Assembly: GCF_007860015.1 (NCBI RefSeq)
Contig: NZ_SJPS01000006.1
Coordinates: forward strand, 124,001-188,000
DNA length: 64,000 nucleotides
Source: Bythopirellula polymerisocia
GTDB taxonomy: Bacteria; Planctomycetota; Planctomycetia; Pirellulales; Lacipirellulaceae
Direction: 5' to 3'
Below, piece by piece: positions 54,684 to 63,363 of this stretch (the first letter of the stretch is position 1; every line of letters starts with the position of its first letter). The notes below the pieces were generated by a model, which did no database searches, had not been told where the DNA came from, and saw only the letters and a list, made by a program, of their open reading frames with translations. Both the position numbers and the translations under genes were made by a program.

Positions 54684-56423
54684 CTACTTCCCCTCGGGGG
54701 TGATCGCAAACAGATGCGTGCGATTGCTGATGTACAACACATTGTCCGCCACTATGGGAGTGCTATAAACGCTGTTGCCCATGTCTTGAGTTCCAAAAGC
54801 AGGTTCGCCGTCTTCCATCGCTACTTCTGGATCTGCCGAGTGACGGAAGATAGCCACTTCGCCGTCTTCGTCGCCGATGTATACCTTGTCTTCGACAATG
54901 AGGGGAGAACCCCAGGCCGCTGAGAGCAGGTCATAGGTCCAATTCACCTTGCCAGTTTCCGCGTCCAGGCAGTGGAACAGGCCGCTGAAATCGGAGATAT
55001 AAAGAATCCCATCCCGAATGGCCACGGTCCCACAACTGCGGTGCATGGTTTCCTCGAAATCGATCTTCCCATTCCCATTTTGGTCGAATTCGTTGTAGTG
55101 CCAAATGGCCGCAGAATTCGGATTGGGCCGGGTGAGATCCCCCTCTTCGGGAATGACTGCCTGCACGCGTTTGTGCGGGATTTCTTTTTTGGGATCTTCC
55201 GAGTTAAATGCCAGCTCAGGGCTTACATTGCCACGCTTGGTGGGATCGATGCACCACAGGTGGCCAATCCCCTCGCCGTGTTCGGGGTCTTGTCCGACTG
55301 CTACGTATAGTTTCCCCTTATGAAAAACAGGGGTGGCAATGATGTTGTTCCGAGTTCCCCGGCCTCCGAGTTCCCACTTGGAAGTTTTGGGGTTGGCATC
55401 GAATTTCCACAGGAGCTTGGCATTGCCTTTGCCGTCACCCGCTGGATCAAAGCTATAGACCCAGCCATCACCGCCGGCAAAGATCACCTGGGCCTGACCT
55501 TCCTGTTCGAAGTAAGTTGGCGAAGACCACTGTCCATGGAGGATATTCAGTCCTGGCGAATTGTCCGTCCAAAGTACCTTCCCACTGTTCTTGTCCATCA
55601 CGAAAAAGCTTGGGGCGTCGGGGGCGGGGATATAGTTGTGCTCCACGTCGACGCCATTCGAAGTGTTGACAAACAACAGGTCCCCCGCCGCGGTCACGGA
55701 GCAGCTACACATGTTGTGCTGCGAGATGCCCAGTTCTTTCATCATGTCGAACACCCAAACTACATCCGCCTCTTGCTGCATGTCGTAGGGCTGCTTCGAC
55801 TCCTTGATCAGGTCCTCTTCCTCAGTGTAGGGCCCGTCATTTTCACCGTCGCGGAATCCTTTGGTATCGAGGCAGCGGACCTCGCCACGACTCGTGACAA
55901 ACCATAGTCGATCCCCTTCGACCAACGGAGCGCAACAAATCCCTTGCAACGGCCAGTCGTGAACGCGACCCGTCGGGAGTTTTTCGCTGCTATGTTGCCA
56001 CAGGAATTTGCCGTCTTTGATGTCGAATGCAATCAAACAGCCGAGATCCACTTCGCTCGGATAACGCTCAATCCAACCGCCACTATTGTTTGTGCCGACA
56101 TAGATTTGGCCATCGGCAACCACTGCGTTGCCATACGTTTGCGAGCCGAGCCGAGAGACCCATTTGATGTTCTTGGCCGTAGTGGGATCCCATTCACCCG
56201 TAGTGTAGTTGAACTTACCTACTTTCCATTCGGTTGGGATGTTGTGCCCGATGGGAGTGTTGTTGCGCTCGGCAGAGCCGCCCCATTGCGGCCAATCCTT
56301 GGTGTGTTGATTGGAAGCACGTTCCTGGGCTGCATGAGTTGCCAAGTAGTCCAAACTAGCGCTGGCCCACCAGCCCAAGACTGCCGCGACTACGAAACAA
56401 GTAGCTTTCCTAAACTTCTTCAT
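54684..56423 (-). CDS. Exported PQQ-like beta-propeller protein
   Basis: 579 residues. Signal peptide (ATCFVVAAVLGWWASASLDYLA), then a seven- to eight-bladed propeller with PQQ-type blades (LIAFDIKDGKFLWQHSSE, FFVMDKNSGKVLWTDN, LHCLDAETGKVNWTYD, GSPLIVEDKVYIGDEDGEVAIF). The Ca2+/PQQ residues of alcohol dehydrogenases are not evident, so it is more likely a binding or scaffold protein. DQNGNGKIDFEET looks like an EF-hand loop inserted in a blade. It lies 9 bp after the gene at 56433-58715; operon. Confidence 0.85.
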   Translation of the reverse strand: MKKFRKATCFVVAAVLGWWASASLDYLATHAAQERASNQHTKDWPQWGGSAERNNTPIGHNIPTEWKVGKFNYTTGEWDPTTAKNIKWVSRLGSQTYGNAVVADGQIYVGTNNSGGWIERYPSEVDLGCLIAFDIKDGKFLWQHSSEKLPTGRVHDWPLQGICCAPLVEGDRLWFVTSRGEVRCLDTKGFRDGENDGPYTEEEDLIKESKQPYDMQQEADVVWVFDMMKELGISQHNMCSCSVTAAGDLLFVNTSNGVDVEHNYIPAPDAPSFFVMDKNSGKVLWTDNSPGLNILHGQWSSPTYFEQEGQAQVIFAGGDGWVYSFDPAGDGKGNAKLLWKFDANPKTSKWELGGRGTRNNIIATPVFHKGKLYVAVGQDPEHGEGIGHLWCIDPTKRGNVSPELAFNSEDPKKEIPHKRVQAVIPEEGDLTRPNPNSAAIWHYNEFDQNGNGKIDFEETMHRSCGTVAIRDGILYISDFSGLFHCLDAETGKVNWTYDLLSAAWGSPLIVEDKVYIGDEDGEVAIFRHSADPEVAMEDGEPAFGTQDMGNSVYSTPIVADNVLYISNRTHLFAITPEGK

Positions 56424-56432
56424 AAAGATTCC

Positions 56433-58715
56433 CTACTGGTTGGGATAAACTTTGATATTGTCGACAAATATTTCGGCAACCTCTGCCTTGCCGAATAGCC
56501 CGGGACTGCCGAACAGATTGGGAGCAAAATCCTCCATCTCGACGGTCCAATCCTCAGGTTCGGCTTCCCCGCGTGGCCAGAGTTTGCCGCGCACGATCGC
56601 CTTGCTCCCTACAGGGTCTACTCGCATTTTCATTGTATACCACTTGTGCGCTTGTGGCTTGAATTCTACCGAGGCGTTCGTGCGGTAGTCGTGCGGGCTC
56701 CAACTATAAATACGTAGTTCTTCGTTCATGGGTCGCACGGTCATCGAATAACGGCTATTGGTCAGTCCGAAATCGGGCAACTTGCCATCCTGTTCGTCGA
56801 GGGCGAAGTCTGCCTCGATGGTGTAGTTGGCCATATCGACAGGCCCCATTGTGAGCTGGCTGCGGGTGCCTAGCTTATTGTGGGGATCCTTTGGTGTGGG
56901 AAGTACATCGCGTTTGACGGCAAATCGCTCTCCATCCTCATCCCGCAACACATACCGCACCCGGCCACCAATCCAGGTAAGTGGCACGTCCTCGTCGTCG
57001 TTGAAATCAAAACTCCAGGGGAGGGGGGGGACGACTCGGATGCGTGCCGTGCCCATGAGCTCGCCCACCTTGCAAGTCACCAAGGCTACCTGATGTTCAT
57101 TTCCTGCAGGAGCAGTGTATGTGCCGTCCGCACTAACTGAGCCGGGGCCATCGACTCCAAAGCTCACTTCGCTGGCGGCCGCCTTGCGCAAGAATTGGCC
57201 ACGTGAGTTGTAGAGCCGTACGTGATACGACTGCTTGCCGCCAGGTGCCAAGAGGACATCATACGGTTCCACCTGCACTAGCGCGGTCTGAGAATCATCG
57301 TCGACCGGTGTTTCCTGCGGTTGGGGAGGTAGCGGATCAGCCGAAGGTGTCACCCTCGTGTCACCGATGCAATAGAGTGTATCGGAAGTGGGAAGATAAA
57401 TCCGGCCATGTGAGACAATCGGCGACCCGTCATTGTCCCCTCCTAGTCGGAGCTTGTGGACGATCTCAACTCCATCGCCCGTGGGCTTGAGAATGTACCA
57501 TCTGCCGGCGTTAGTGCAGGTATAAACCTTGCCATCCGCCACCAAGGGGGTGCTTCGCATGGCAGTACCCAAGGCCTGCTTATCAAGTTGCTCACCGGTT
57601 TCCGGGTCGAACACATACAACTTTGCGCGATCGTCCACAGTCCAGAGTTTGCCATCGACCATCACTGGCGAACTTTTTCCGGACATGATTTGGGGTACGA
57701 ACCATTTTTCCTTACCGCTCAAGTCGCCGGTCATCGCGCCGTCAATCGCGACCAGTGCCCCCATTGTACTGCCGATGACATTCTCTTCGCTTTGCGAATA
57801 GTAGACCGTATTTCCCTCAACCAGCGGAGATGTATTCAAGCCGCGGCGAGAGAGTGGGTAGTGCCAAATTGGCTGTCCTGTGCGGGGTTGGAGGGCCCAG
57901 ACTTCACCATCACCCGATCCAAAAACCAAAGCCGCCTGGCCGCCGAGTACGGTCACGACTGGCGTGCTGTAAGTAGTGTCATAAGGTGAGATGCCTGTCC
58001 CATTCATCCAGCGGATAACGCCGGTGGCCTTGTCGAGACTCATAAAGCGGTGGGCAGGCCGTGCCAGGAAACCGAATTTCGGTGCATCCCCCCATCCTAC
58101 GACCACAGCACTAATAAGTACCTGATCTTCAAAAATCACAGGGACATTGGTGCGTCCACCATAGGTGTTGATCAAACCAAATTCTTCAAGCAGACTACGA
58201 TCCCAGACAAGTTTGCCGGTCTTACCCTCGAGACAGCAAAAATATCCACTCACACTTTGTACATATATTCGATCCGTTTCAGGGTCGCCGGTACAGCAGG
58301 ACCAGCCGACGCGTGTGTCAGGAACCTCACAAAGGTAGAGGTTCATGCGATACTCCCAATGCTTCTCACCAGTGGCCGCGTCGACACAAACGACTTTTTC
58401 CGCCTCGAATTCTGTGCCCGGCTGATCGCGTACAATTGTGTAGAGCAAGCCGTTCATCACGATCGGAGTCGAACGACCACCGAGTTCGTCGTTCTTCCAT
58501 AAAAGATTGCTGCCGGGGCCTCCTTCGGGATCCCAGGACTCGACAAGCCCCTTCTCCATGGAAACATTGTTCTTCTGCGGTCCGCGCCAATTTGGCCAAT
58601 CGAGCGGATCATCGCCAGCCTCGATCCCACTCGAAGCTAAAACCCCGAACAAGACTGCCAAACAGGTCGCTAACCTGAGCCAAAGTACTTTAACAGTCCG
58701 CCATTGATTATTCAT
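56433..58715 (-). CDS. Exported PQQ-like beta-propeller protein with C-terminal beta-sandwich
   Basis: About 760 residues. Signal peptide (LATCLAVLFGVLASSGIEA), then WPNWRGPQKNNVS (the common planctomycete start of such propellers). Propeller blades run to about residue 450 (VVCVDAATGEKHWEYRM, FCCLEGKTGKLVWDRS, VWALQPRTGQPIWHY). A linker rich in Pro follows, then a beta-sandwich domain (about 560-760) ending FGKAEVAEIFVDNIKVYP, which resembles carbohydrate-binding or concanavalin-like modules. ATG at 58715 chosen; GTG at 58727 is the alternative. Function unknown; possibly surface sugar binding. Confidence 0.83.
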   Translation of the reverse strand: MNNQWRTVKVLWLRLATCLAVLFGVLASSGIEAGDDPLDWPNWRGPQKNNVSMEKGLVESWDPEGGPGSNLLWKNDELGGRSTPIVMNGLLYTIVRDQPGTEFEAEKVVCVDAATGEKHWEYRMNLYLCEVPDTRVGWSCCTGDPETDRIYVQSVSGYFCCLEGKTGKLVWDRSLLEEFGLINTYGGRTNVPVIFEDQVLISAVVVGWGDAPKFGFLARPAHRFMSLDKATGVIRWMNGTGISPYDTTYSTPVVTVLGGQAALVFGSGDGEVWALQPRTGQPIWHYPLSRRGLNTSPLVEGNTVYYSQSEENVIGSTMGALVAIDGAMTGDLSGKEKWFVPQIMSGKSSPVMVDGKLWTVDDRAKLYVFDPETGEQLDKQALGTAMRSTPLVADGKVYTCTNAGRWYILKPTGDGVEIVHKLRLGGDNDGSPIVSHGRIYLPTSDTLYCIGDTRVTPSADPLPPQPQETPVDDDSQTALVQVEPYDVLLAPGGKQSYHVRLYNSRGQFLRKAAASEVSFGVDGPGSVSADGTYTAPAGNEHQVALVTCKVGELMGTARIRVVPPLPWSFDFNDDEDVPLTWIGGRVRYVLRDEDGERFAVKRDVLPTPKDPHNKLGTRSQLTMGPVDMANYTIEADFALDEQDGKLPDFGLTNSRYSMTVRPMNEELRIYSWSPHDYRTNASVEFKPQAHKWYTMKMRVDPVGSKAIVRGKLWPRGEAEPEDWTVEMEDFAPNLFGSPGLFGKAEVAEIFVDNIKVYPNQ

Positions 58716-59483
58716 GCGTAGGCTCACGATTTACTTGATTGCTGGGCAGGACCAATTGCTTGAATTGGTTCTCCCGCTGAATCGAGTTTTGGAAGGATAT
58801 TCGGGGAGGGGGGGGGTCAAGGGGAGGGCATCTCAGGGAATCTTGTCGTCGGGAGGAATCGAACGCTACCACACGAGTATGACGTTTTGGGTAACAGTGC
58901 CGATTACGTAGACCCTTACAATTCAGCCCTGATCCCGTAGTCGAAGGGGGAGCTGACGAAGCCTATTTTTCTCCCAACCCCCTATAGGATAGCAGATTCC
59001 TGCCAACTTCCAAGGTGGTCGAACTCCGCTTATGACAAGGCAAAATCGTTACTAGTAAGAAGGTCTACTTGGACGGCAAAGTTTACCTAATAAGTGTTCT
59101 AACTCAGTTCGTGAAAATTACTTCGGTCGACTCAAGGGTTACCTGATAGCTCGCCGATACGTCTTCATGTCGGAGGCGAAACCCAGAGTATCGCTTGCTC
59201 GACACACCATAGTTGGAAGCGTCTGCACCGGTCTGTTTTTTCGAGTCATGGATTGGCTCGACTAGTGTAGATGCCTGACCGTGGGGACCCACCGTAAAGA
59301 CCCACCCCGACCCCCCCCGACCCAGCAGGGTCACCTCACACTCCCGCCTTCATACCGCACACGGGCACACGCCCACGCCAAAGTCGCAACGACTTACCCA
59401 GGGAGGGTGTGGCGAACTCAGCAGGATCGATCACGTCAGGCGCGTTTGTACGTACGTCCCCTACGCATAGGAGATGTCATTCA
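58716..59483. other. Long intergenic region upstream of the Cys-rich protein gene
   Basis: About 770 bp with no supported gene. It contains the G-run at 58803-58828 (separate entry) and a C-rich stretch at about 59301-59323 (runs of C4, C8 and C3). The Cys-rich gene has GGAG (59470-59473) before its ATG. Confidence 0.5.
58803..58828 (+). other. G-quadruplex-capable G tract
   Basis: Runs of 4, 9, 4 and 3 G separated by 1, 4 and 1 bases, on the plus strand, about 90 nt upstream of the minus-strand PQQ-propeller gene. It fits the canonical G3+N1-7 pattern. Confidence 0.55.
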
Positions 59484-60335
59484 ATGAGATGGAACATGTT
59501 GGGAGCACTCGTTTTCAGTGTATGTCTTGCTAGCCAAGGCTTCGGCTATGGCCTGCTCGACGTCATGCTGGGATGTGGCTGTGGATGCGACAATTGTGCA
59601 TCGCAGTCGTGTTGTGAGAAATCATGTGGCTGCTGCGACCCAGGTTGCGGATGCTGCGATCCAGGTTGCGGTTGTGCCGACCCTTGCTGTGGCGATAACT
59701 GCTGCGACAACGGTTGCTGTGACAACGGCTGCTGCAATAGCGGCTGCTGTGGCAAGAAGAAGGGTTGCTTGAGCGGATTGTTCAAGCGTAAGCACAGCAA
59801 ATGCTGCGATCCAGGTTGTGGCTGCGAAGATCCTTGCTGCGACCCAGGTTGTGGCTGCTGCGATCCAGGTTGCGGTTGTGCCGACCCTTGCTGTGGCGAT
59901 AACTGCTGCGACAACGGTTGCTGTGACAATGGCTGCTGCGACAGCGGTTGCTGCAAGTGCAAGTGCAAGAAGGAATGCCTGCTTGATCGTTTGTTCAAGC
60001 GTAAGCACAGCAAATGCTGCGATCCAGGTTGTGGCTGCGAAGATCCTTGCTGCGACCCAGGTTGTGGCTGCTGCGATCCAGGTTGTGGTTGTGCCGACCC
60101 TTGCTGCGGCAATGGTTCTGGTAACGGCTGCTGCGATAGCGGTTGCTGTGGCAAAGGTGGCTGCTGCGACAGCGGATGCTGTGGCGGTGGTTCCAAGGCT
60201 GCAATGCCAGCCTCTGAGCCTGCAGTTGCTGAATCGCAAGAAGAAGCTGCTCCTATCCCACCTGCACCAGCTGCCGATCCAAGTGCCCGGATTGCCCAGC
60301 CTCGCAAGGTCGTAAGTGCCAGCTTCGTTCGCTAG
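59484..60335 (+). CDS. Exported Cys-rich repeat protein (about 70 Cys)
   Basis: 283 residues from the ATG at 59484; the frame opens at 59409, but the internal start gives MRWNMLGALVFSVCLASQGFG, a clear signal peptide. The mature part is dominated by CCDPGCGC, ADPCCGDNCC and DNGCC units, about one Cys in four residues, arranged in three long blocks separated by FKRKHSK linkers. The C-terminus (KAAMPASEPAVAESQEEAAP) is Cys-free and Ala/Pro-rich. Two uses are possible: metal binding, or a disulfide-linked layer in the cell wall, since Cys-rich proteinaceous walls are known in planctomycetes. Not assigned to a named family. Confidence 0.82.
   Translation: MRWNMLGALVFSVCLASQGFGYGLLDVMLGCGCGCDNCASQSCCEKSCGCCDPGCGCCDPGCGCADPCCGDNCCDNGCCDNGCCNSGCCGKKKGCLSGLFKRKHSKCCDPGCGCEDPCCDPGCGCCDPGCGCADPCCGDNCCDNGCCDNGCCDSGCCKCKCKKECLLDRLFKRKHSKCCDPGCGCEDPCCDPGCGCCDPGCGCADPCCGNGSGNGCCDSGCCGKGGCCDSGCCGGGSKAAMPASEPAVAESQEEAAPIPPAPAADPSARIAQPRKVVSASFVR
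59629..60180 (+). repeat. Internal coding repeats of the Cys-rich gene
   Basis: Three copies of a block coding CCDPGCGC and ADPCCG units begin near 59629, 59800 and 60013. The second and third share a nearly identical run beginning TTCAAGCGTAAGCAC (59781 and 59994), 213 bp apart. Their closeness indicates recent duplication; collapse or expansion in assemblies is possible. Confidence 0.7.
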
Positions 60336-60366
60336 TCCCTAGCGAGCACGATGAGTCCCCCTCTGA

Positions 60367-60409
60367 GGACCTGTCTCGGGCTTTCGGGCTCGGGGCAGGT
60401 TCTTTTTTT
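60367..60409 (+). terminator. Terminator after the Cys-rich gene
   Basis: A GC-rich stem with GU pairs, GGACCTGTCTCGGGC against GCTCGGGGCAGGTTC, is followed by T7 (60403-60409). It starts 31 nt after the TAG. Confidence 0.85.
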
Positions 60410-60485
60410 GCATTGACCTGAACACCGAGGGGGGCGCTGTACGTAAAGATTCGTGTGATACAAAGCCTCGTTTAATGCACAAGGC

Positions 60486-60551
60486 CCAATGACCAATGTC
60501 CGATGAGTTTGCTTTATTTCCAAAACTTGTTCATTGCTCATTGGTCATTTT
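60486..60551. repeat. 7-bp repeats in inverted orientation
   Basis: Left: CCAATGA, CCAATGT, CCGATGA (60486-60506). Right: TCATTGC, TCATTGG, TCATTTT (60531-60551), the reverse complement type. AATGACCAATG and CATTGGTCATT (60488 and 60539) form an 11-bp inverted repeat. On the minus strand the right half gives TGA in all three frames. The first ATG of the next gene lies inside the left half. Confidence 0.7.
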
Positions 60552-61359
60552 CACATACTTGGCCTCTTCGGCTCTCGCCATCCTAGCAATAACTGGCCCA
60601 GTTCAAGCTCAGCAGCCCGAAGCCCCAGCAGTTGTAGTCTCCATCGCCGCCCCTTCCACCACCAGCGCAGCACTCGCCAATGCCTTTGCCAACCTGGTCA
60701 GTGCTTCGATCCCTATCGAGTACGAAAAGCGTAAAGACTGGGGCCGGACCAAGGAGATCATCTCGGGACTGAAGTTTGAGGACTTCGATATCAAGCGGCG
60801 CCACAAGGCCGTCAAGCACGGAGTCTGGAAGCACTACAAGGTCAAGCTCACCGATCCAGACAACAAACTCCAAGTCCGCATCGAGCAACTGCGAGCCCTG
60901 GATGGGAGCCGCGTGGCATTCACGCTCACCGTCCACGCCGACCTCTCGCTTTGGGGTCGAGCCAAAGTCTATGAACGAGGCGTGCATCTGATCGCACTAG
61001 AAATCGTTGGCCGCACGACGATGGACCTCTCGCTCGACTGTGAAATCGGCGTGCAGATCGAAACTCAAGACTTGCTTCCCGCGCTAGACATCGACCCACG
61101 CGTCACCGATGCCCAGTTGGGTCTCTCCAACTTTCGCCTCGAGCGCGTGAGCAATGCCCATGGCCCCGTAGTCAAAGAACTAAGTAACACGATTGAGAAT
61201 TGGATCGAAGACGAACTCCGCGGGCCCAAGCTCGTCGAGAAGCTCAACAAGTCCATCGACAAGCGCCGCGATTCACTTCGGCTCAGTCCCAGCCAGTTGC
61301 TTGATTCTTCCTGGTGGCCCTTGGCGGAGTTGCCGGATGTGGCAACAGCGATCAGATAG
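60496..61359 (+). CDS. Exported hypothetical protein
   Basis: 287 residues from the ATG at 60496. A hydrophobic stretch, LVIFTYLASSALAILAITGPVQAQQ, looks like a signal peptide ending VQA. The N-terminal part (MSDEFALFPKLVHCS) is encoded by the 7-bp repeat, so a downstream start such as TTG in LVIF is possible. The body (FEDFDIKRRHKAVKHGVWKHYKVKL, TVHADLSLWGRAKVYERGV, ALDIDPRVTDAQLGLSNFRLERV) is beta-rich and not recognised. Terminal region LRLSPSQLLDSSWWP. Confidence 0.65.
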   Translation: MSDEFALFPKLVHCSLVIFTYLASSALAILAITGPVQAQQPEAPAVVVSIAAPSTTSAALANAFANLVSASIPIEYEKRKDWGRTKEIISGLKFEDFDIKRRHKAVKHGVWKHYKVKLTDPDNKLQVRIEQLRALDGSRVAFTLTVHADLSLWGRAKVYERGVHLIALEIVGRTTMDLSLDCEIGVQIETQDLLPALDIDPRVTDAQLGLSNFRLERVSNAHGPVVKELSNTIENWIEDELRGPKLVEKLNKSIDKRRDSLRLSPSQLLDSSWWPLAELPDVATAIR

Positions 61360-61738
61360 CAACGAGGGGGCGTTTTTCTGCGACAAAGAACACAAATCTG
61401 TGATGGCTTTTGCACCTAGGCCTAGACACAATCGGACTCAGGCACAAGGACTAAAATCATTCTCGAGGGCTGTCGGGGGGACGTCCGGCGACGCCTGACG
61501 GCACCATTTTTCACAATTTGGTGGCGTAATCGACGCGAATCTGGGGACCTGAAATTTAATCAATGGCACAGATGCCGTCGACCAACGACAAGGTGGATAT
61601 CGTTCTTGAATGTGGCTACACAAGTGAGACCCCAAGCCGGTTCTTGGCGACCTAGTCACTTTGTCCAACCGAGTATGGTTGAGACGAGCCGTTCATGTTA
61701 GCATGAGCCCGAAGGTTTGAAAGCTCACGGGTTAAATC
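61360..61738. other. Spacer upstream of the Anbu gene
   Basis: About 380 bp without a supported gene; short frames here lack protein character. It should carry the promoter for the Anbu-transglutaminase pair. Confidence 0.45.
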
Positions 61739-62464
61739 ATGACGTTTTGTGTTGGTATTAAGGTTCGTCAAGGAGTCGTATCGCTTGCGGATACTCAGAT
61801 AGTTCGTGGCAGCGAGCAGGTGAGCAAGCAAAAGCTTTCGATCTTGAATCACGCCGACGATTCGCTGTTCGTGATGACAAGCGGGCTGCGGTCGGTCCGG
61901 GACAAATCATTGACCTATCTGAGCGAACAACTCGATCAGCAACCGGAGCCGATTGATCGACTCTTCAAAGTCGTAAACCTGTTCGGAGAGCAGCTTCGCA
62001 GGGTTCATGAAGAGGATGCCGCGTCGCTCGCGGCCGGTGGATTCTCATGGAACCCGCACGCAATCATAGGCGGCCGCCTTCATCAAGATCTTTCACCGCA
62101 AATGTTTTACGTTTATCCAGAAGGCAATTGGATTGAATCGGCCTCCGATTCACCCTATTTCATCATTGGGCGAACCCATTACGGCAAGCCAATTCTCGAT
62201 CGATTGCTCACCTATGAAACTCCCTTGCGATCCGCTGTGGCCCTCGCGCTGTTGGCCTTCGATTCCACGCGGACGAGCGTCAACGATGTGGATTGTCCGG
62301 TTGATGTTGCGGTCATTGCCGAGGGGAATCGCCACGCCAGATTTCAGCGATACTCCGGAGACGAAATTAGCGGCGCGACCCATTGGTGGTCGCAAACGTT
62401 ATCCCAGTCACTAGCTTCGATGCCTATGGACTGGGCCGCAAACCTTTTTCAAAGCGATGGCTGA
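61739..62464 (+). CDS. Anbu-type proteasome-like hydrolase
   Basis: 241 residues. MTFCVGIKVRQGVVSLADTQ matches the N-terminus of Anbu (ancestral beta subunit), where the Thr after Met becomes the nucleophile (T2 here, D18 and a Lys at 30/32 follow). Further marks: IIGGRLHQDLSPQMFYVYPEGNWIESASDSPYFIIGRTHYGKPILDRLL and DCPVDVAVIAEG. Anbu forms ring or open-helix assemblies; its physiological substrate is not settled. A transglutaminase-fold gene follows by 56 bp, as in known Anbu operons. Confidence 0.88.
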   Translation: MTFCVGIKVRQGVVSLADTQIVRGSEQVSKQKLSILNHADDSLFVMTSGLRSVRDKSLTYLSEQLDQQPEPIDRLFKVVNLFGEQLRRVHEEDAASLAAGGFSWNPHAIIGGRLHQDLSPQMFYVYPEGNWIESASDSPYFIIGRTHYGKPILDRLLTYETPLRSAVALALLAFDSTRTSVNDVDCPVDVAVIAEGNRHARFQRYSGDEISGATHWWSQTLSQSLASMPMDWAANLFQSDG

Positions 62465-62520
62465 CGCGATTCCAACGCCGCGAATTACTTTTATCGCGAA
62501 ACTACAAAGAAGCTTGACAC

Positions 62521-63363
62521 ATGTCCAAGATTGATGTCCGTGCTGATCTGAAGTACGAGGTCCGTTTCGATACAGTGTTCTTGTTTCAGATTGCGGCTGC
62601 GCACACAGAGCATCAACAGGTGATCTGGGAACAACTGGAGATCGACCCGCAGCTGAACATGGAAACTTACCAGGTGGGGCTCGAGGGAAACCAATTGCAC
62701 CGGCTGGTGGTACAGCCATGTGAGCTGCAGATATCTTATAAAGCCAATGTCGAATTGGCTCCGGAAGTTAACCGGCCGACCTCTGTGGGCGAATCGAACA
62801 CGTCGGAAATGCCCCCCGAGGTGCTCACCTATCTTAACCCGAGCCGCTACTGCCAGAGTGACCTGTTGGCGAGGTTCGCGTTTGAAGAATTCGGCCAGAT
62901 GTCGCGCGGCTATAGTCGTGTGCAGGCAATTTGTGATTGGGTTTTTGTGCAACTCGACTACACGCCCGGCAGCACTAACTCGTGGACGACTGCTGCCGAT
63001 GTTCTGCTGCAGCGGACCGGGGTCTGTCGTGACTACGCCCATCTGGCGATCACGCTCTGTCGCGGCGTGGGCATCCCTGCACGCTATGTGGCGGGGTACG
63101 CGGTCGGTCTGCAACCTCCAGACTTCCACGGCTTCATGGAAGCCTTCCTGGAAGGTCAATGGTATCTTTTCGACCCCACAAGATTGGCGCCCGTGAGCGG
63201 ATTGGTGCGAATCGGAGTTGGGCGAGATGCTGCCGACGTCTCGTTCGCAACACTCACGGGTGATGCGCTGCTGATCGAGAAAACTGTGTGGGCAAACCAT
63301 TCCGACTACGCGAACCCGCCCGACTCGTTCAGTGGCGATCCGCCCGCCGTCTCCACGGCGTGA
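62521..63363 (+). CDS. Transglutaminase-like cysteine protease of the Anbu operon
   Basis: 280 residues. N-terminal beta domain (VRADLKYEVRFDTVFLFQI), then a transglutaminase-like core with Cys169 (RTGVCRDYAHL), His203 (DFHGFMEAFL) and Asp218 (YLFDPTR). Intact triad, so probably an active peptidase or amidase in the cytoplasm: no signal peptide is seen. In other bacteria Anbu operons also carry ATP-grasp and alpha-E genes; they are not adjacent here. Confidence 0.88.
   Translation: MSKIDVRADLKYEVRFDTVFLFQIAAAHTEHQQVIWEQLEIDPQLNMETYQVGLEGNQLHRLVVQPCELQISYKANVELAPEVNRPTSVGESNTSEMPPEVLTYLNPSRYCQSDLLARFAFEEFGQMSRGYSRVQAICDWVFVQLDYTPGSTNSWTTAADVLLQRTGVCRDYAHLAITLCRGVGIPARYVAGYAVGLQPPDFHGFMEAFLEGQWYLFDPTRLAPVSGLVRIGVGRDAADVSFATLTGDALLIEKTVWANHSDYANPPDSFSGDPPAVSTA

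Noticed and set aside
54684..58715. PQQ-dependent alcohol or sugar dehydrogenases
   Set aside because: The propeller blades are PQQ-type, but I cannot find the paired Cys, Ca2+ ligands or heme motif of the enzymes, so only a propeller call is supported.
59629..60180. CRISPR-like array from the regular repeats
   Set aside because: The repeats are in-frame coding units of a Cys-rich protein with no unique spacers, and no cas genes are nearby.
59546..60307. Long antisense frame rich in Gln, Pro and Ser opposite the Cys-rich gene
   Set aside because: It is the mirror of the repeated Cys/Gly codons on the other strand; no signal peptide, start context or family similarity.
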